Below, piece by piece: positions 1 through 6,637 of a stretch of DNA of 9,873 nucleotides. The DNA is from an uncultured Halomicronema sp. (GTDB taxonomy: Bacteria; Cyanobacteriota; Cyanobacteriia; Phormidesmidales; Phormidesmidaceae): contig CALCPB010000739.1 in the NCBI GenBank assembly GCA_937897665.1, forward strand, positions 1 through 9,873, read 5' to 3'. The translations under genes and the position numbers were made by a program. Under the pieces are notes generated by a model. That model was not told where the DNA came from. It made no database searches and saw only the letters and a program-made list of their open reading frames with translations. Each line of letters opens with the position of its first letter. Position 1 is the stretch's first letter.

Positions 1-979
1 CACAGCTGTTGTCGACCCGATTCACCGCGGTGGGCGTCGCTTGCTCAGCGTGCAAAACTGCCGTGCGGTTAGAGCCCAAGCCCCAAGTCGAGGTCACGTC
101 ACTGCTGTCGACCGCTGGCATCATTGACACTTTTAAGTTGCCCAGCGGGTTGGCGTAGCCCACTACCCGATTATTCACCAGTTCGATGAGGCTCTCGTTG
201 TAGTGCAGCGTCACAGCATCTTGAGAGGTGCTTGTGCGGGTGGGAGTCCCCTGCGCTTGAAACACTTCCTCTTGAGTAGACCCTAAGGTCCACGTATTAG
301 CCCGAGGCTGCACCGACAGGGCCACCTGTTCATCGCCTAACACGGTGAGATTACGATCAAAGTCGCTATAGTCCACAACGTAGCCGTTCTTCAGCTCAAC
401 GGTGCTGTTGCCGTAATACATCACTTCTTTGCAGGTCGTGCTGTGCTGATTGACGCGAACGGGCATGCCTTGAATTTTGAGCACCAACTCGCGATCGGAA
501 CCAATCGTCCAATAGGATTGCGCGTTGGGTTGGCTCGCCACACGAGAATTGACATTACTCTGGGCGTACTTGAGATTGCGATCGTATTCGACCAGCTTTT
601 GCTGCGCCACGTCGTAATTAGGATGCGACGGTGAGACCGCCTTCATACTGCTAATCGCTTGCTGCCAGAGGATCGCCACCTGGCTCCAGTCTTCTTTGAA
701 CTCAGCAGTTTGCGTCAATTCAGCGGCGCTCATGGCCTGGTTAAACGCTTGCCGGAAAGAGTCGTCTGCGGCTAGGGACGGCTGTCGTTCTCCCAGCCGG
801 AGCTGCTGCAGCGCCGGCAACAGCTGCAAGGCCCCCACGGTTAGCCCGACTCCCAGGGTGAGCCCTAAAAGCGTCCACAGCAGTTGGTTGCGTCGGGTAG
901 TGCCCTGACGCTTCAGCTCGAAGGTATAGAGCGGTTGAGACTGATAGCCTTCGAGTTCTGGATGGCGTTCATTCGGCAT
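1..979 (-). CDS. Membrane-anchored protein with tandem ~70-residue repeats, partial (C-terminus beyond window)
   Basis: An open frame runs without a stop from ATG at 979 to the window edge (326 codons seen). Residues 1-32 are polar. Residues 33-54 form one hydrophobic helix (LLWTLLGLTLGVGL and following), suggesting a signal anchor with the rest outside the cytoplasm. Residues 60-150 are helical and charged, with a Trp-rich stretch near 98-105. From residue 156 a module repeats with Trp at 157, 230 and 299: W-x-[IL]-G-S, then a short helix, then G-x-P, then Y-[YN]-x-S-x-[VI]-E-L, then VV-x-Y and N-L-x-V. This resembles small BamE/SmpA-like or KGK-type beta folds, but I do not recognise a named family. 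Repeats 1 and 3 each carry a Cys ten residues after the Pro (C183, C326). There is no clear Shine-Dalgarno sequence before 979. The function is unknown. The gene points away from the rest of the window and seems unrelated to the cup cluster. Confidence 0.85.
   Translation of the reverse strand, partial: MPNERHPELEGYQSQPLYTFELKRQGTTRRNQLLWTLLGLTLGVGLTVGALQLLPALQQLRLGERQPSLAADDSFRQAFNQAMSAAELTQTAEFKEDWSQVAILWQQAISSMKAVSPSHPNYDVAQQKLVEYDRNLKYAQSNVNSRVASQPNAQSYWTIGSDRELVLKIQGMPVRVNQHSTTCKEVMYYGNSTVELKNGYVVDYSDFDRNLTVLGDEQVALSVQPRANTWTLGSTQEEVFQAQGTPTRTSTSQDAVTLHYNESLIELVNNRVVGYANPLGNLKVSMMPAVDSSDVTSTWGLGSNRTAVLHAEQATPTAVNRVDNSC
128..295 (-). repeat. Protein repeat unit 2 of the 1-979 gene
   Basis: This encodes residues 229-284. 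It starts TWTLGSTQEE, continues with QGTP, HYNESLIELVNN and VVGYAN, and ends NLKV. It is the clearest match to unit 1 and lacks the Cys found in units 1 and 3. Unit 3 (residues 297 onward, positions 1-91) starts STWGLGSNRT and is cut by the window edge. Confidence 0.7.
341..514 (-). repeat. Protein repeat unit 1 of the 1-979 gene
   Basis: This encodes residues 156-213. It starts YWTIGSDRE, has QGMP at 170-173, C183, the strand YYGNSTVEL at 188-196, and ends with NLTV. It aligns by eye with unit 2, 73 residues further on. Confidence 0.7.
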
Positions 980-1075
980 AGGGTTGAAGGGAGATGGGGC
1001 AAGGTGTAGATGTATTGACTGATGGGGACAAGCTCAGGAGCCAGTCTCACCGCATCGATAAAGCCTCCAAACATC

Positions 1076-1177
1076 TTAACTGCGCCCAATTAAGGTAGCC
1101 AAGGATATGTAAATTCCCCAGCAGATCAGCCAGGGAAAATGAAAATTCAGTAAACCTGGCGCGATACCGCCGGCCAT
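1076..1177 (-). CDS. Possible 33-residue single-helix membrane peptide
   Basis: On the minus strand, ATG at 1177 opens 33 codons ending in TAA at 1076-1078. The peptide begins MAGGIAPGLLNFHFPW and continues as a strongly hydrophobic helix to about residue 30, ending GRS. It has two Trp, one Cys and a positively charged tail, as small membrane subunits often do. The frame is open 18 codons further upstream, to a TAA at 1232-1234. That extension (INAELRSAPLAL) also looks coding, so a non-ATG start is possible. There is no Shine-Dalgarno sequence before 1177. It lies 97 bp upstream of the start of the minus-strand repeat protein and could share its transcript. It may also be a decayed gene end or chance. 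I do not recognise a family. Confidence 0.3.
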   Translation of the reverse strand: MAGGIAPGLLNFHFPWLICWGIYISLATLIGRS

Positions 1178-1236
1178 CAACGCCAGCGGGGCAGAGCGTA
1201 ATTCAGCATTGATGACCGGCAGCGATCGCCCTTATT

Positions 1237-1259
1237 CCAGCGGCCAGCTGTGCCGCTGG
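1237..1259. repeat. Strong inverted repeat (8-bp stem, 7-nt loop)
   Basis: CCAGCGGC at 1237-1244 pairs perfectly with GCCGCTGG at 1252-1259 around loop CAGCTGT. There is no T-run on either side, so it is not a standard intrinsic terminator. It sits in the non-coding stretch 980-1702, just upstream of the possible 33-residue peptide. The role is unknown. Confidence 0.6.
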
Positions 1260-1532
1260 CAGCGCCCATATCTCCCTTTCGGCAGTCAATTGAGGCTCCA
1301 TCAAACTCTGACTCTCGGGGCTGAGACAGACTCATTTTGATCGAGTGTGAGTAAGGGACTGCACGACGCCATCACAACTCGCAAAAAGTGCGATCCGCCA
1401 GAAATACATCAACTTTTATTTACATCAACCTGGCCACGTACTGACCAAAAGTCTGGTTCAAAGAGGTCTAAAAACAAAATCACGTAAAACCAAATTCTTT
1501 TATCGAAAAAATACTGATTAATCGACAAAAGA

Positions 1533-1552
1533 CTATGAATTTTCTATGAATT
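1533..1552. promoter_or_regulatory. Tandem direct repeat with 11-bp period upstream of the 1703 gene
   Basis: CTATGAATT occurs at 1533-1541 and again at 1544-1552, so equivalent bases are 11 bp apart, about one helical turn. OmpR/PhoB-family response regulators bind direct repeats with this period, so it could be an operator. It lies about 150 bp before the ATG at 1703, in the AT-rich part of the intergenic region. No regulator can be named from the sequence. Confidence 0.3.
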
Positions 1553-1572
1553 GAGCCTTATTTACGAGGCTC
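1553..1572. repeat. Inverted repeat in the leader of the 1703 gene
   Basis: GAGCCT at 1553-1558 pairs with AGGCTC at 1567-1572, leaving an 8-nt loop. It begins directly after the 11-bp tandem repeat and lies some 130 bp upstream of the start codon. The same hexamer pair in the opposite order forms a hairpin right after the gene (2389-2407). Confidence 0.4.
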
Positions 1573-1702
1573 CGAGGAAACCCCTAGACTATGCTAGCCG
1601 TCAGTTTCAGTTAGAGATGTCTGTGTTTCTTTGGATGTGTATCTTCCGATCAGGTTTTTCTGAACCTGATTGCGTTCGTCAAGCGTCACGGTAGCGATCA
1701 CT

Positions 1703-2389
1703 ATGCCAAGATATTGGTTTTTGTTAAGTGCCTTTGTGTTGTCAGGTCTATCTGTCGTAACAGTGCGGCTTGGCGTGGGCCAAAAAGATCCCACCTTACA
1801 GTCTTTGGTGTCTCACCCCAAGGTGATCGTGTCTCCCTTGATTCCCCTTGAAGGACGAGTTGACGATATTTACACCGTTAAAGGGAAATGGACTTTGCAA
1901 CCCTACAAGCCAACTGTGCGGATGCGGCAACCGAGCTTTAGAGAGCGGGTTCGTCTCATACACCACAAGCTGGCCGCCCAGGATGCGATCGCCCAGGCCC
2001 AATCGCCATTGTCAGCAGATGCGCCGTTAACCGATATCCCGTCGTTTATTGCTCGATTTTCTGACAGTTTGGCGCGGGTGAGCGACCTCGGCAAAGAGTT
2101 ACTCGTTGTGGTGCCTGGGGGCATCAGAGGGATTACGTTTCACGACTATGATTTAGAGAATTCCTGGTATGACGATGGTCGCAATCTGCCTAGCGGATGG
2201 CAATACTTCGACGAGTCAGCAATTGAAATTCTGACAAGCTTTCGTCGCATCATCAGCAATGATATTGATGAATCTCAAGGCATTGATTTAGCTGCCGGCG
2301 ATGACCTGCCGCCCTGGCTTGACGGTCTTGAAGTAGCACCGGGAGACGGTCAAAATTGTCTCGAAGATTATAATGAGGCTTGGTTGTAA
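1703..2389 (+). CDS. Hypothetical protein with N-terminal signal anchor or signal peptide
   Basis: The product has 228 residues from ATG at 1703. An in-frame TTG at 1670 would add 11 residues. I prefer the ATG because it puts a short basic end (MPR) directly before a hydrophobic helix at residues 4-22, typical of a signal peptide or anchor; no Shine-Dalgarno sequence helps the choice. There is a Pro-rich beta-like stretch at 40-70, a basic segment at 69-93 with many Arg, Lys and His, and an Ala-rich stretch at 91-107. A short hydrophobic strand (ELLVVVPGG, 132-140) is followed by an aromatic and acidic region (TFHDYDLENSWYDDG, 145-159), and the C-terminus is strongly acidic with one Cys (219). 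I recognise no domain or catalytic motif. The signal plus acidic tail suggests an exported or membrane-bound product. It is a single gene with no close same-strand partner. Confidence 0.65.
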   Translation: MPRYWFLLSAFVLSGLSVVTVRLGVGQKDPTLQSLVSHPKVIVSPLIPLEGRVDDIYTVKGKWTLQPYKPTVRMRQPSFRERVRLIHHKLAAQDAIAQAQSPLSADAPLTDIPSFIARFSDSLARVSDLGKELLVVVPGGIRGITFHDYDLENSWYDDGRNLPSGWQYFDESAIEILTSFRRIISNDIDESQGIDLAAGDDLPPWLDGLEVAPGDGQNCLEDYNEAWL

Positions 2390-2407
2390 GGCTCCAAAAC
2401 TGAGCCT
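2389..2407 (+). terminator. Weak hairpin directly after the 1703 gene
   Basis: AGGCTC (2389-2394, starting on the last base of the stop codon) pairs with GAGCCT (2402-2407) around CAAAACT. No T-run follows, so intrinsic termination here is doubtful. It could instead protect the 3' end of the mRNA. Confidence 0.3.
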
Positions 2408-2411
2408 AGGG

Positions 2412-2421
2412 GCTGATCAGC
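2412..2421. repeat. Perfect 10-bp palindrome GCTGATCAGC
   Basis: This is a perfect dyad in the non-coding stretch after the 1703 gene. No function is evident. Confidence 0.3.
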
Positions 2422-2502
2422 GCGGTGAATCATGGCGACAAAGCGGCGGTTCTTTTGTTCGCGCGCTCATACCCAAGTCAGTATTTAGACATCACCAAAC
2501 GA

Positions 2503-2538
2503 TGCGTTACGGGTGCGGTTAGGCGTAACCGTAACGCA
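2503..2538. repeat. Cyanobacterial-type hairpin repeat (GCGTTACG...CGTAACGC)
   Basis: TGCGTTAC (2503-2510) pairs with GTAACGCA (2531-2538). Inside it GGTTA (2517-2521) pairs with TAACC (2526-2530) around GGCG, leaving GGGTGC bulged. Short GC-rich hairpins built on GTGCGTTA and CGTAACGCAC are, from memory, scattered in many copies between genes of filamentous cyanobacteria. This looks like one of them, a REP- or MITE-like dispersed element. It marks the left part of the 2390-3161 gap. Confidence 0.5.
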
Positions 2539-2877
2539 CCCCCCGGCAAGGCTTTGATGTTGACGCTATCGCTAGCACATCATTAGGAGTATCGCGCCAG
2601 CGGCCATTGCCCTGAGGAACCCTGGGCTCGCTGCCTCGCCGCACGAATCCCCCTTGACGGTTTTCAGAATTGAGAGCATCGTGATCGCGTCATGATCCTG
2701 GCGCAGCATTGCGGTTAGCCTTATCGACAGAGCCACTGCCGCACAATGATGGCGGCCATGAAGAAATTCTCTGCCAACCGCCTCAAATAGTATCCTGACG
2801 GCCTGTATTAGGGGATGATGAAGCCTAGCGCCGCTTTTCGCTTCTTTGGGGAAGCGTGAGCCGGTATGGTGCCGCAC
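2539..2877. other. Non-coding stretch, no supported gene
   Basis: The only long frame is a minus-strand one opening with GTG at 2877 and running 101 codons to 2572. It uses ATA and AGG codons several times, which the neighbouring real genes largely avoid. It has no Shine-Dalgarno sequence and resembles nothing I know. Small dyads such as CGCTT/AAGCG (about 2850-2867) are present, but no terminator or promoter stands out. It may be the remains of a decayed gene or mobile element. Confidence 0.45.
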
Positions 2878-2904
2878 CTATCAGGGTGCAGAGAGAGAGG
2901 CTGT

Positions 2905-2926
2905 TTGATTATCGATTTTTATCAAT
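2905..2926 (+). promoter_or_regulatory. LysR-type operator upstream of ndhF3, probably for CcmR/NdhR
   Basis: TTGAT (2905-2909) and ATCAA (2921-2925) form a perfect dyad separated by 11 bp, the T-N11-A pattern of LysR-family regulators. Read as hexamers it is TTGATT-N10-ATCAAT. From memory, the site proposed for the cyanobacterial regulator NdhR (CcmR) is TCAATG-N10-ATCAAT, so the right half and the spacing match. CcmR is known to control ndhF3-ndhD3-cupA-cupS in Synechocystis in response to inorganic carbon metabolites. The centre is about 63 bp before the transcription start inferred from the promoter at 2944-2971, the usual place for a LysR recognition site. The regulator gene is not in this window. 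Confidence 0.55.
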
Positions 2927-2943
2927 GATAAACAAATCACAAA

Positions 2944-2971
2944 TTGACTTAAGCCAATCCACCCCTAGACG
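2944..2971 (+). promoter_or_regulatory. Possible ndhF3 promoter
   Basis: TTGACT (2944-2949) matches the -35 consensus at five of six positions. Sixteen bases later TAGACG (2966-2971) is a poor -10, as expected of an activator-dependent promoter. Transcription would start near 2978, giving a 5' leader of about 180 nt. The -35 lies within the near-palindrome TTGACTTAAGCCAA (2944-2957), which could be a second regulator contact. Confidence 0.35.
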
Positions 2972-3049
2972 AACGTAGATCCCTGCCGGTACACTGAATA
3001 ACACATAGACTTAATTCAATCCAAAGTCAGTCCGCATAGATTTACGCCT

Positions 3050-3083
3050 GAAATTTTAGTTTGATCGGCAGGGTCAAAATTTC
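3050..3083 (+). repeat. Inverted repeat in the ndhF3 leader
   Basis: GAAATTTT (3050-3057) and AAAATTTC (3076-3083) are perfect complements 18 bp apart. Inside, TTTGA (3060-3064) and TCAAA (3074-3078) offer a competing pairing. If transcription starts near 2978 this would be an RNA hairpin 79-112 nt before the start codon; as DNA it could be a further operator. Confidence 0.4.
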
Positions 3084-3161
3084 GAGCGATCGCACTAGGG
3101 AACTTGCCTTTGGCTGAGTTGGGTCACGCCGATTGCCCCTCTGAGCTGACATCAGAACCCC

Positions 3162-5027
3162 ATGATTACTGAAACGAGTTGGCTGATACCGCTTTATCCC
3201 CTAATGGGGGCCTTGCTAACGATTCCCTGGTCGCCGGCCTTGATTCGCCGCACGGGGCCGCGCCCCGCTGGCTACGTTAATATTGCCACCACTCTAATGG
3301 CATTTGTCCATAGCTTGTTGGCCTTCAATGCGTTGTGGGGCAAATCATCCGATCAGTTTTTCTTCGTACCGTGGCTGCAGGTTGCTGATCTGAACTTGAC
3401 CATTCCCCTTGAGGTATCGGCCATCACGGTTGGGGCTTGCATCCTCATTACTGGCCTTAACCTGGTGGCTCAAGTCTATGCCGTCGGTTATCTAGAGATG
3501 GATTGGGGCTGGGGGCGGTTTTTCGCCTTCCTGGCCTTTTTTGAAGCAGGCATGTGTGCGCTGGTGCTCTGCAACTCGTTGTTCTTTGCCTACATGCTGC
3601 TAGAGATTCTGACACTCGGCACTTATTTATTAGTGGGATTTTGGTACAACCAATCGCTGGTGGTGACCGGCGCGCGCGATGCCTTTTTGACCAAGCGAGT
3701 GGGCGATTTGGTGTTGTTGATGGGGGTGTTGGCGATTTATCCCCTGGCCCATACTTGGGATTTTCGAGAGCTCGCGGCTTGGGCCACAACGGCGAATGCC
3801 GATCCGAGGTTGCTAACGCTGCTAGGCATTGGGTTGATTGCGGGGCCAATGAGTAAATGTGCTCAGTTTCCCCTGCATCTGTGGCTGGATGAGGCCATGG
3901 AAGGACCTTTACCCAGTACGATTTTGCGGAACTCGGTCGTGGTTGCGGTGGGAGCTTGGGTGCTGTTTAAGATCGAGCCAGTGTTGGCGCTGTCACCGAC
4001 GGTGCTCACTGTCACCACTGCTGTTGGGGCGATCACGGCGCTGGGCGGCGCATTGATTGCGGCCGCGCAAATTGACCTCAAGCGCAGCCTGTCTTATCTC
4101 TCTAGCGTTTACATGGGGTTGGTCTTTATTGCGATCGGCGCTCAGCAGCCAGAAACCGCTTTGCTGATGGTACTGACCTACGCCCTAGCGATGGCAGTTT
4201 TGGTCATGGGGGCGGGTTCCATCATTATTAATGTCATTACTCAAGACGTGACTCAAATGGGCGGGCTTTGGGGTCGCCGCCCCGTCACCGGCATGGCGAT
4301 GTTGACGGGAGCCTTGGCGCTGGTCGCCCTGCCGCCACTAGGCGGCTTTTGGTCCATGCTGAAGCTGGTTACTGGCCTCTGGCTCGATCATCGGCTGATG
4401 TTAGTCATCCTTGTGTTGACCGTTAACTGGACGGTGGCCTTTGGCTTAGCGCGGGTCTTTGGCCTGATCTTTGCGGGCGAACAGAAACAGATGACGATAC
4501 GAGCGCCGGAGCCCATCTGGCTCATGGTGATGCCGATGGCGATCACGACGGGCGTGACGCTGCATCTGCCCCTGATTTTGAGCACGTTGGGCCTCTTGCC
4601 GAGTTGGGCAACGCTGAACAAAGACATGGGTGTGGCCCTGATCTGGTCGAGCATTCTTGGGTTTGCCGTGGGCACGGCGCTGTACATCACGCCGCGGGTG
4701 ACAAATCCGGAAAAGCTTGTACCGACTGGGTTACAAAATTTGTTTGCTTTCGATTTCTACACGCCGCGCTTGTATCGCGCCAGCGTGGTGTTTGGCGTCG
4801 ATGTGCTGTCTCGGATTACAGATTGGCTTGATCGCTACCTCGTCGATGGAGCCGTCAACCTAGTGGGATTGGCGTCGGTGTTTAGTGGTGAAGCGCTGAA
4901 ATACAACAACAGCGGGCGGCTGCAGTTTTACGTCTTGACCATTTCGTTTTGCGTGGCGGTCATCAGCATCATCATGAGCTGGCAATATCTCCCCGGTGTC
5001 TTTACCGCCATGCTGTCTGGGCTTTGA
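3162..5027 (+). CDS. ndhF3: NDH-1 subunit NdhF3 (CO2-uptake NDH-1MS complex)
   Basis: This 621-residue polytopic protein is the distal antiporter-like subunit of the low-CO2-inducible NDH-1MS complex in the thylakoid membrane, where it carries CupA and takes part in proton movement coupled to CO2 hydration. It follows the NuoL/NdhF pattern. The TM5 glutamate is E148 (LLEILTLGTYLL), TKRVGD lies at 177-182, and the TM7 lysine is K232 in SKCAQFPLHLWLDEAMEGP. The conserved DLKR has K307, and PPLGGFW is at 391-397. The C-terminal part (SRITDWLDRYLVDGAVN, 550-566) is typical of NdhF. Two differences from respiratory NdhF1/NuoL are visible: ILRNSVVV replaces the usual ALIHAATM after K232, and SMLKL replaces SKDE after GGFW. 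I believe both are traits of the NdhF3/F4 class. Neighbours ndhD3, cupA and cupS support the F3 rather than F4 assignment. No Shine-Dalgarno sequence is seen; the ATG at 3162 begins a standard N-terminus. Confidence 0.95.
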   Translation: MITETSWLIPLYPLMGALLTIPWSPALIRRTGPRPAGYVNIATTLMAFVHSLLAFNALWGKSSDQFFFVPWLQVADLNLTIPLEVSAITVGACILITGLNLVAQVYAVGYLEMDWGWGRFFAFLAFFEAGMCALVLCNSLFFAYMLLEILTLGTYLLVGFWYNQSLVVTGARDAFLTKRVGDLVLLMGVLAIYPLAHTWDFRELAAWATTANADPRLLTLLGIGLIAGPMSKCAQFPLHLWLDEAMEGPLPSTILRNSVVVAVGAWVLFKIEPVLALSPTVLTVTTAVGAITALGGALIAAAQIDLKRSLSYLSSVYMGLVFIAIGAQQPETALLMVLTYALAMAVLVMGAGSIIINVITQDVTQMGGLWGRRPVTGMAMLTGALALVALPPLGGFWSMLKLVTGLWLDHRLMLVILVLTVNWTVAFGLARVFGLIFAGEQKQMTIRAPEPIWLMVMPMAITTGVTLHLPLILSTLGLLPSWATLNKDMGVALIWSSILGFAVGTALYITPRVTNPEKLVPTGLQNLFAFDFYTPRLYRASVVFGVDVLSRITDWLDRYLVDGAVNLVGLASVFSGEALKYNNSGRLQFYVLTISFCVAVISIIMSWQYLPGVFTAMLSGL

Positions 5028-5095
5028 AGATAGGCAGTTTCCCGATTTGAACGACGACGCAGTTAGTTGATGGCTCCTTTATCTGGCTTACGATC

Positions 5096-6637
5096 ATGTT
5101 GAGTGTTCTGATTTGGCTCCCGATTATTGTGGCGCTGCCCTTGGCCTTTTTGCCCCAAGTGACGGCCAAGCAGGCGCGGGCGATCGCCCTGTCCACCGCT
5201 GGCTTTACCGTACTTTGGAGCGCCTGGCTGTTTACCCAGTTTGACCTGAGCAATCCAGGCTTTCAGTTTCGCGAGTTTTTGCCCTGGCTGCCGCTATTGG
5301 GGCTGAATTACGACTTGGGGCTAGATGGTCTCTCCCTCTTGATGGTGGCCCTCAACAGCCTAATCACCTGGATGGCGCTATGGAGCAGCAACAGTGAGAT
5401 GGAGCGCCCCAAGCTGTTCTATGGACTGATGTTGCTGGTCAATGGCGGGGTAGCCGGAGCATTTTTGGCACAGAACCTGCTGCTGTTTTTCCTACTGTAT
5501 GAAATTGAGCTAGTCCCCCTCTATTTATTAGTCGCGATTTGGGGCGGGCAGCGGCGCACCTACGCCGCGACGAAGTTTTTGCTGTATACCGCTGTGTCAG
5601 GGGCGCTAATGTTGGCCAGCTTCTTGGCCACTGTCTGGCTCACCCAGCAGACCGATTTTGCTTATACCCCGGCATTGGGGCAAACGCTGCCGATGACGGG
5701 GCAGGTGATTTTGCTGGGCATGATGCTGGTGGCTTTTGGCATCAAGATTCCGCTGGTACCATTTCATACCTGGCTGCCCGATACCTATGTGGCCGCCTCG
5801 ACCCCCGTGGCGATGATCTTGGGCGGCGTGCTGGCCAAGTTAGGCACCTACGGTTTGTTTCGGTTTGGCCTCGGGATGTTTCCCGATGCTTGGGCGACCT
5901 TGTCGCCCTATTTAGCGGTGTGGGCCGCGATCAGCGTATTGTATGGGGCGATCACGGCGATCGCCCAAAAAGACATCAAGCGCATGGTGGCCTACAGCTC
6001 GATCGGGCACATGGGCTATGTGCTGCTGGGCGGGGCTTCGCTGACCGATTTGGGTCTCACGGGAGCCGTCAGCCAAATGGTTTCCCACGGTCTAATTTTG
6101 GCGATTCTCTTTCACTTAGTCGGGGTGGTCGAAGCCAAAGTGGGCACCCGCGAGCTAGATGTGCTCAACGGGTTAATGAACCCCATTCGCGGCCTGCCCC
6201 TCACCAGTGCGCTGCTGATTTTAGGCGGCATGGCCAGCGCGGGCATTCCAGGGCTAATTGGCTTTGTGACCGAGTTTTTGGTCTTTCAGGGCGCCTACAG
6301 CATCTTTCCGTTGCCGACGCTGTTGTGCGTCGTCGGCACGGGCATGACCGCCGTTTACTTTGTCATCTTGCTGAACCGTACCTGCTTTGGCAAACTCGAT
6401 AACGACCTCGCCTATTTTCCCAAGGTGAAGTTTGTCGAACGGTTTCCCGCCGTCGTGTTGGCGGTGCTCATTTTGTTCTTAGGTGTGCAGCCAACCTGGC
6501 TGGTGCGCTGGGGCGAGCCGACAGCGGTGAGTTTGGTGGCCCAACTGCCGCCGCCGCCGCTGGCGATCGCCCCGGTCACCCCCAAGCCGCTGGCCACCGC
6601 CCTCTCTGAGGAGGTGCTAGAAGTACCGCTACAGTAG
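5096..6637 (+). CDS. ndhD3: NDH-1 subunit NdhD3 (CO2-uptake NDH-1MS complex)
   Basis: This 513-residue protein is the NuoM-like antiporter subunit that pairs with NdhF3 in NDH-1MS. Expected residues are present: E136 in the TM5 motif LLYEIELVPLYLL, K217 in GIKIPLVPFHTWLPDTY, K248 in GGVLAKLGTYGLFRF, DIKRMVAYSSIGHMGYVLLG at 293-312, H331 in the motif VSHGLILAILFH, and E393 in FVTEF. The C-terminal 30 residues are a Pro-rich polar tail (PPPPLAIAPVTPKP). It begins 68 bp after ndhF3 on the same strand, so the two are surely cotranscribed. No Shine-Dalgarno sequence is evident. A 10-codon out-of-frame ATG frame starts at 5070 and its TGA overlaps the ndhD3 start (ATGTTGA), which could allow translational coupling. 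The last 9 bp overlap the 3' end of the opposite-strand NUDIX gene. Confidence 0.95.
   Translation: MLSVLIWLPIIVALPLAFLPQVTAKQARAIALSTAGFTVLWSAWLFTQFDLSNPGFQFREFLPWLPLLGLNYDLGLDGLSLLMVALNSLITWMALWSSNSEMERPKLFYGLMLLVNGGVAGAFLAQNLLLFFLLYEIELVPLYLLVAIWGGQRRTYAATKFLLYTAVSGALMLASFLATVWLTQQTDFAYTPALGQTLPMTGQVILLGMMLVAFGIKIPLVPFHTWLPDTYVAASTPVAMILGGVLAKLGTYGLFRFGLGMFPDAWATLSPYLAVWAAISVLYGAITAIAQKDIKRMVAYSSIGHMGYVLLGGASLTDLGLTGAVSQMVSHGLILAILFHLVGVVEAKVGTRELDVLNGLMNPIRGLPLTSALLILGGMASAGIPGLIGFVTEFLVFQGAYSIFPLPTLLCVVGTGMTAVYFVILLNRTCFGKLDNDLAYFPKVKFVERFPAVVLAVLILFLGVQPTWLVRWGEPTAVSLVAQLPPPPLAIAPVTPKPLATALSEEVLEVPLQ

Noticed and set aside
443..908. Two plus-strand frames opposite the first gene
   Set aside because: They are antisense to a 326-codon open frame with clear protein repeats, and have no motif of their own.
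1405..1429. TACATCAAC repeated at 16-bp period (1405-1413 and 1421-1429)
   Set aside because: Two copies of nine bases in an AT-rich gap are weak evidence, and I cannot tie the spacing to a known regulator.
2572..2877. 101-codon minus-strand frame starting with GTG
   Set aside because: It has repeated ATA and AGG codons unlike the neighbours, no Shine-Dalgarno sequence, no recognisable motif, and the same region shows no coding look in other frames.
3457..3856. Long frames on both strands inside ndhF3
   Set aside because: These are overlapping shadows created by GC-rich codons; NdhF3 accounts for the whole stretch.
5539..6402. 287-codon plus-strand frame inside ndhD3
   Set aside because: It is a shadow of ndhD3 in another frame. 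The product is rich in Arg, Gly, His and Asp, and the ndhD3 frame is unambiguous.
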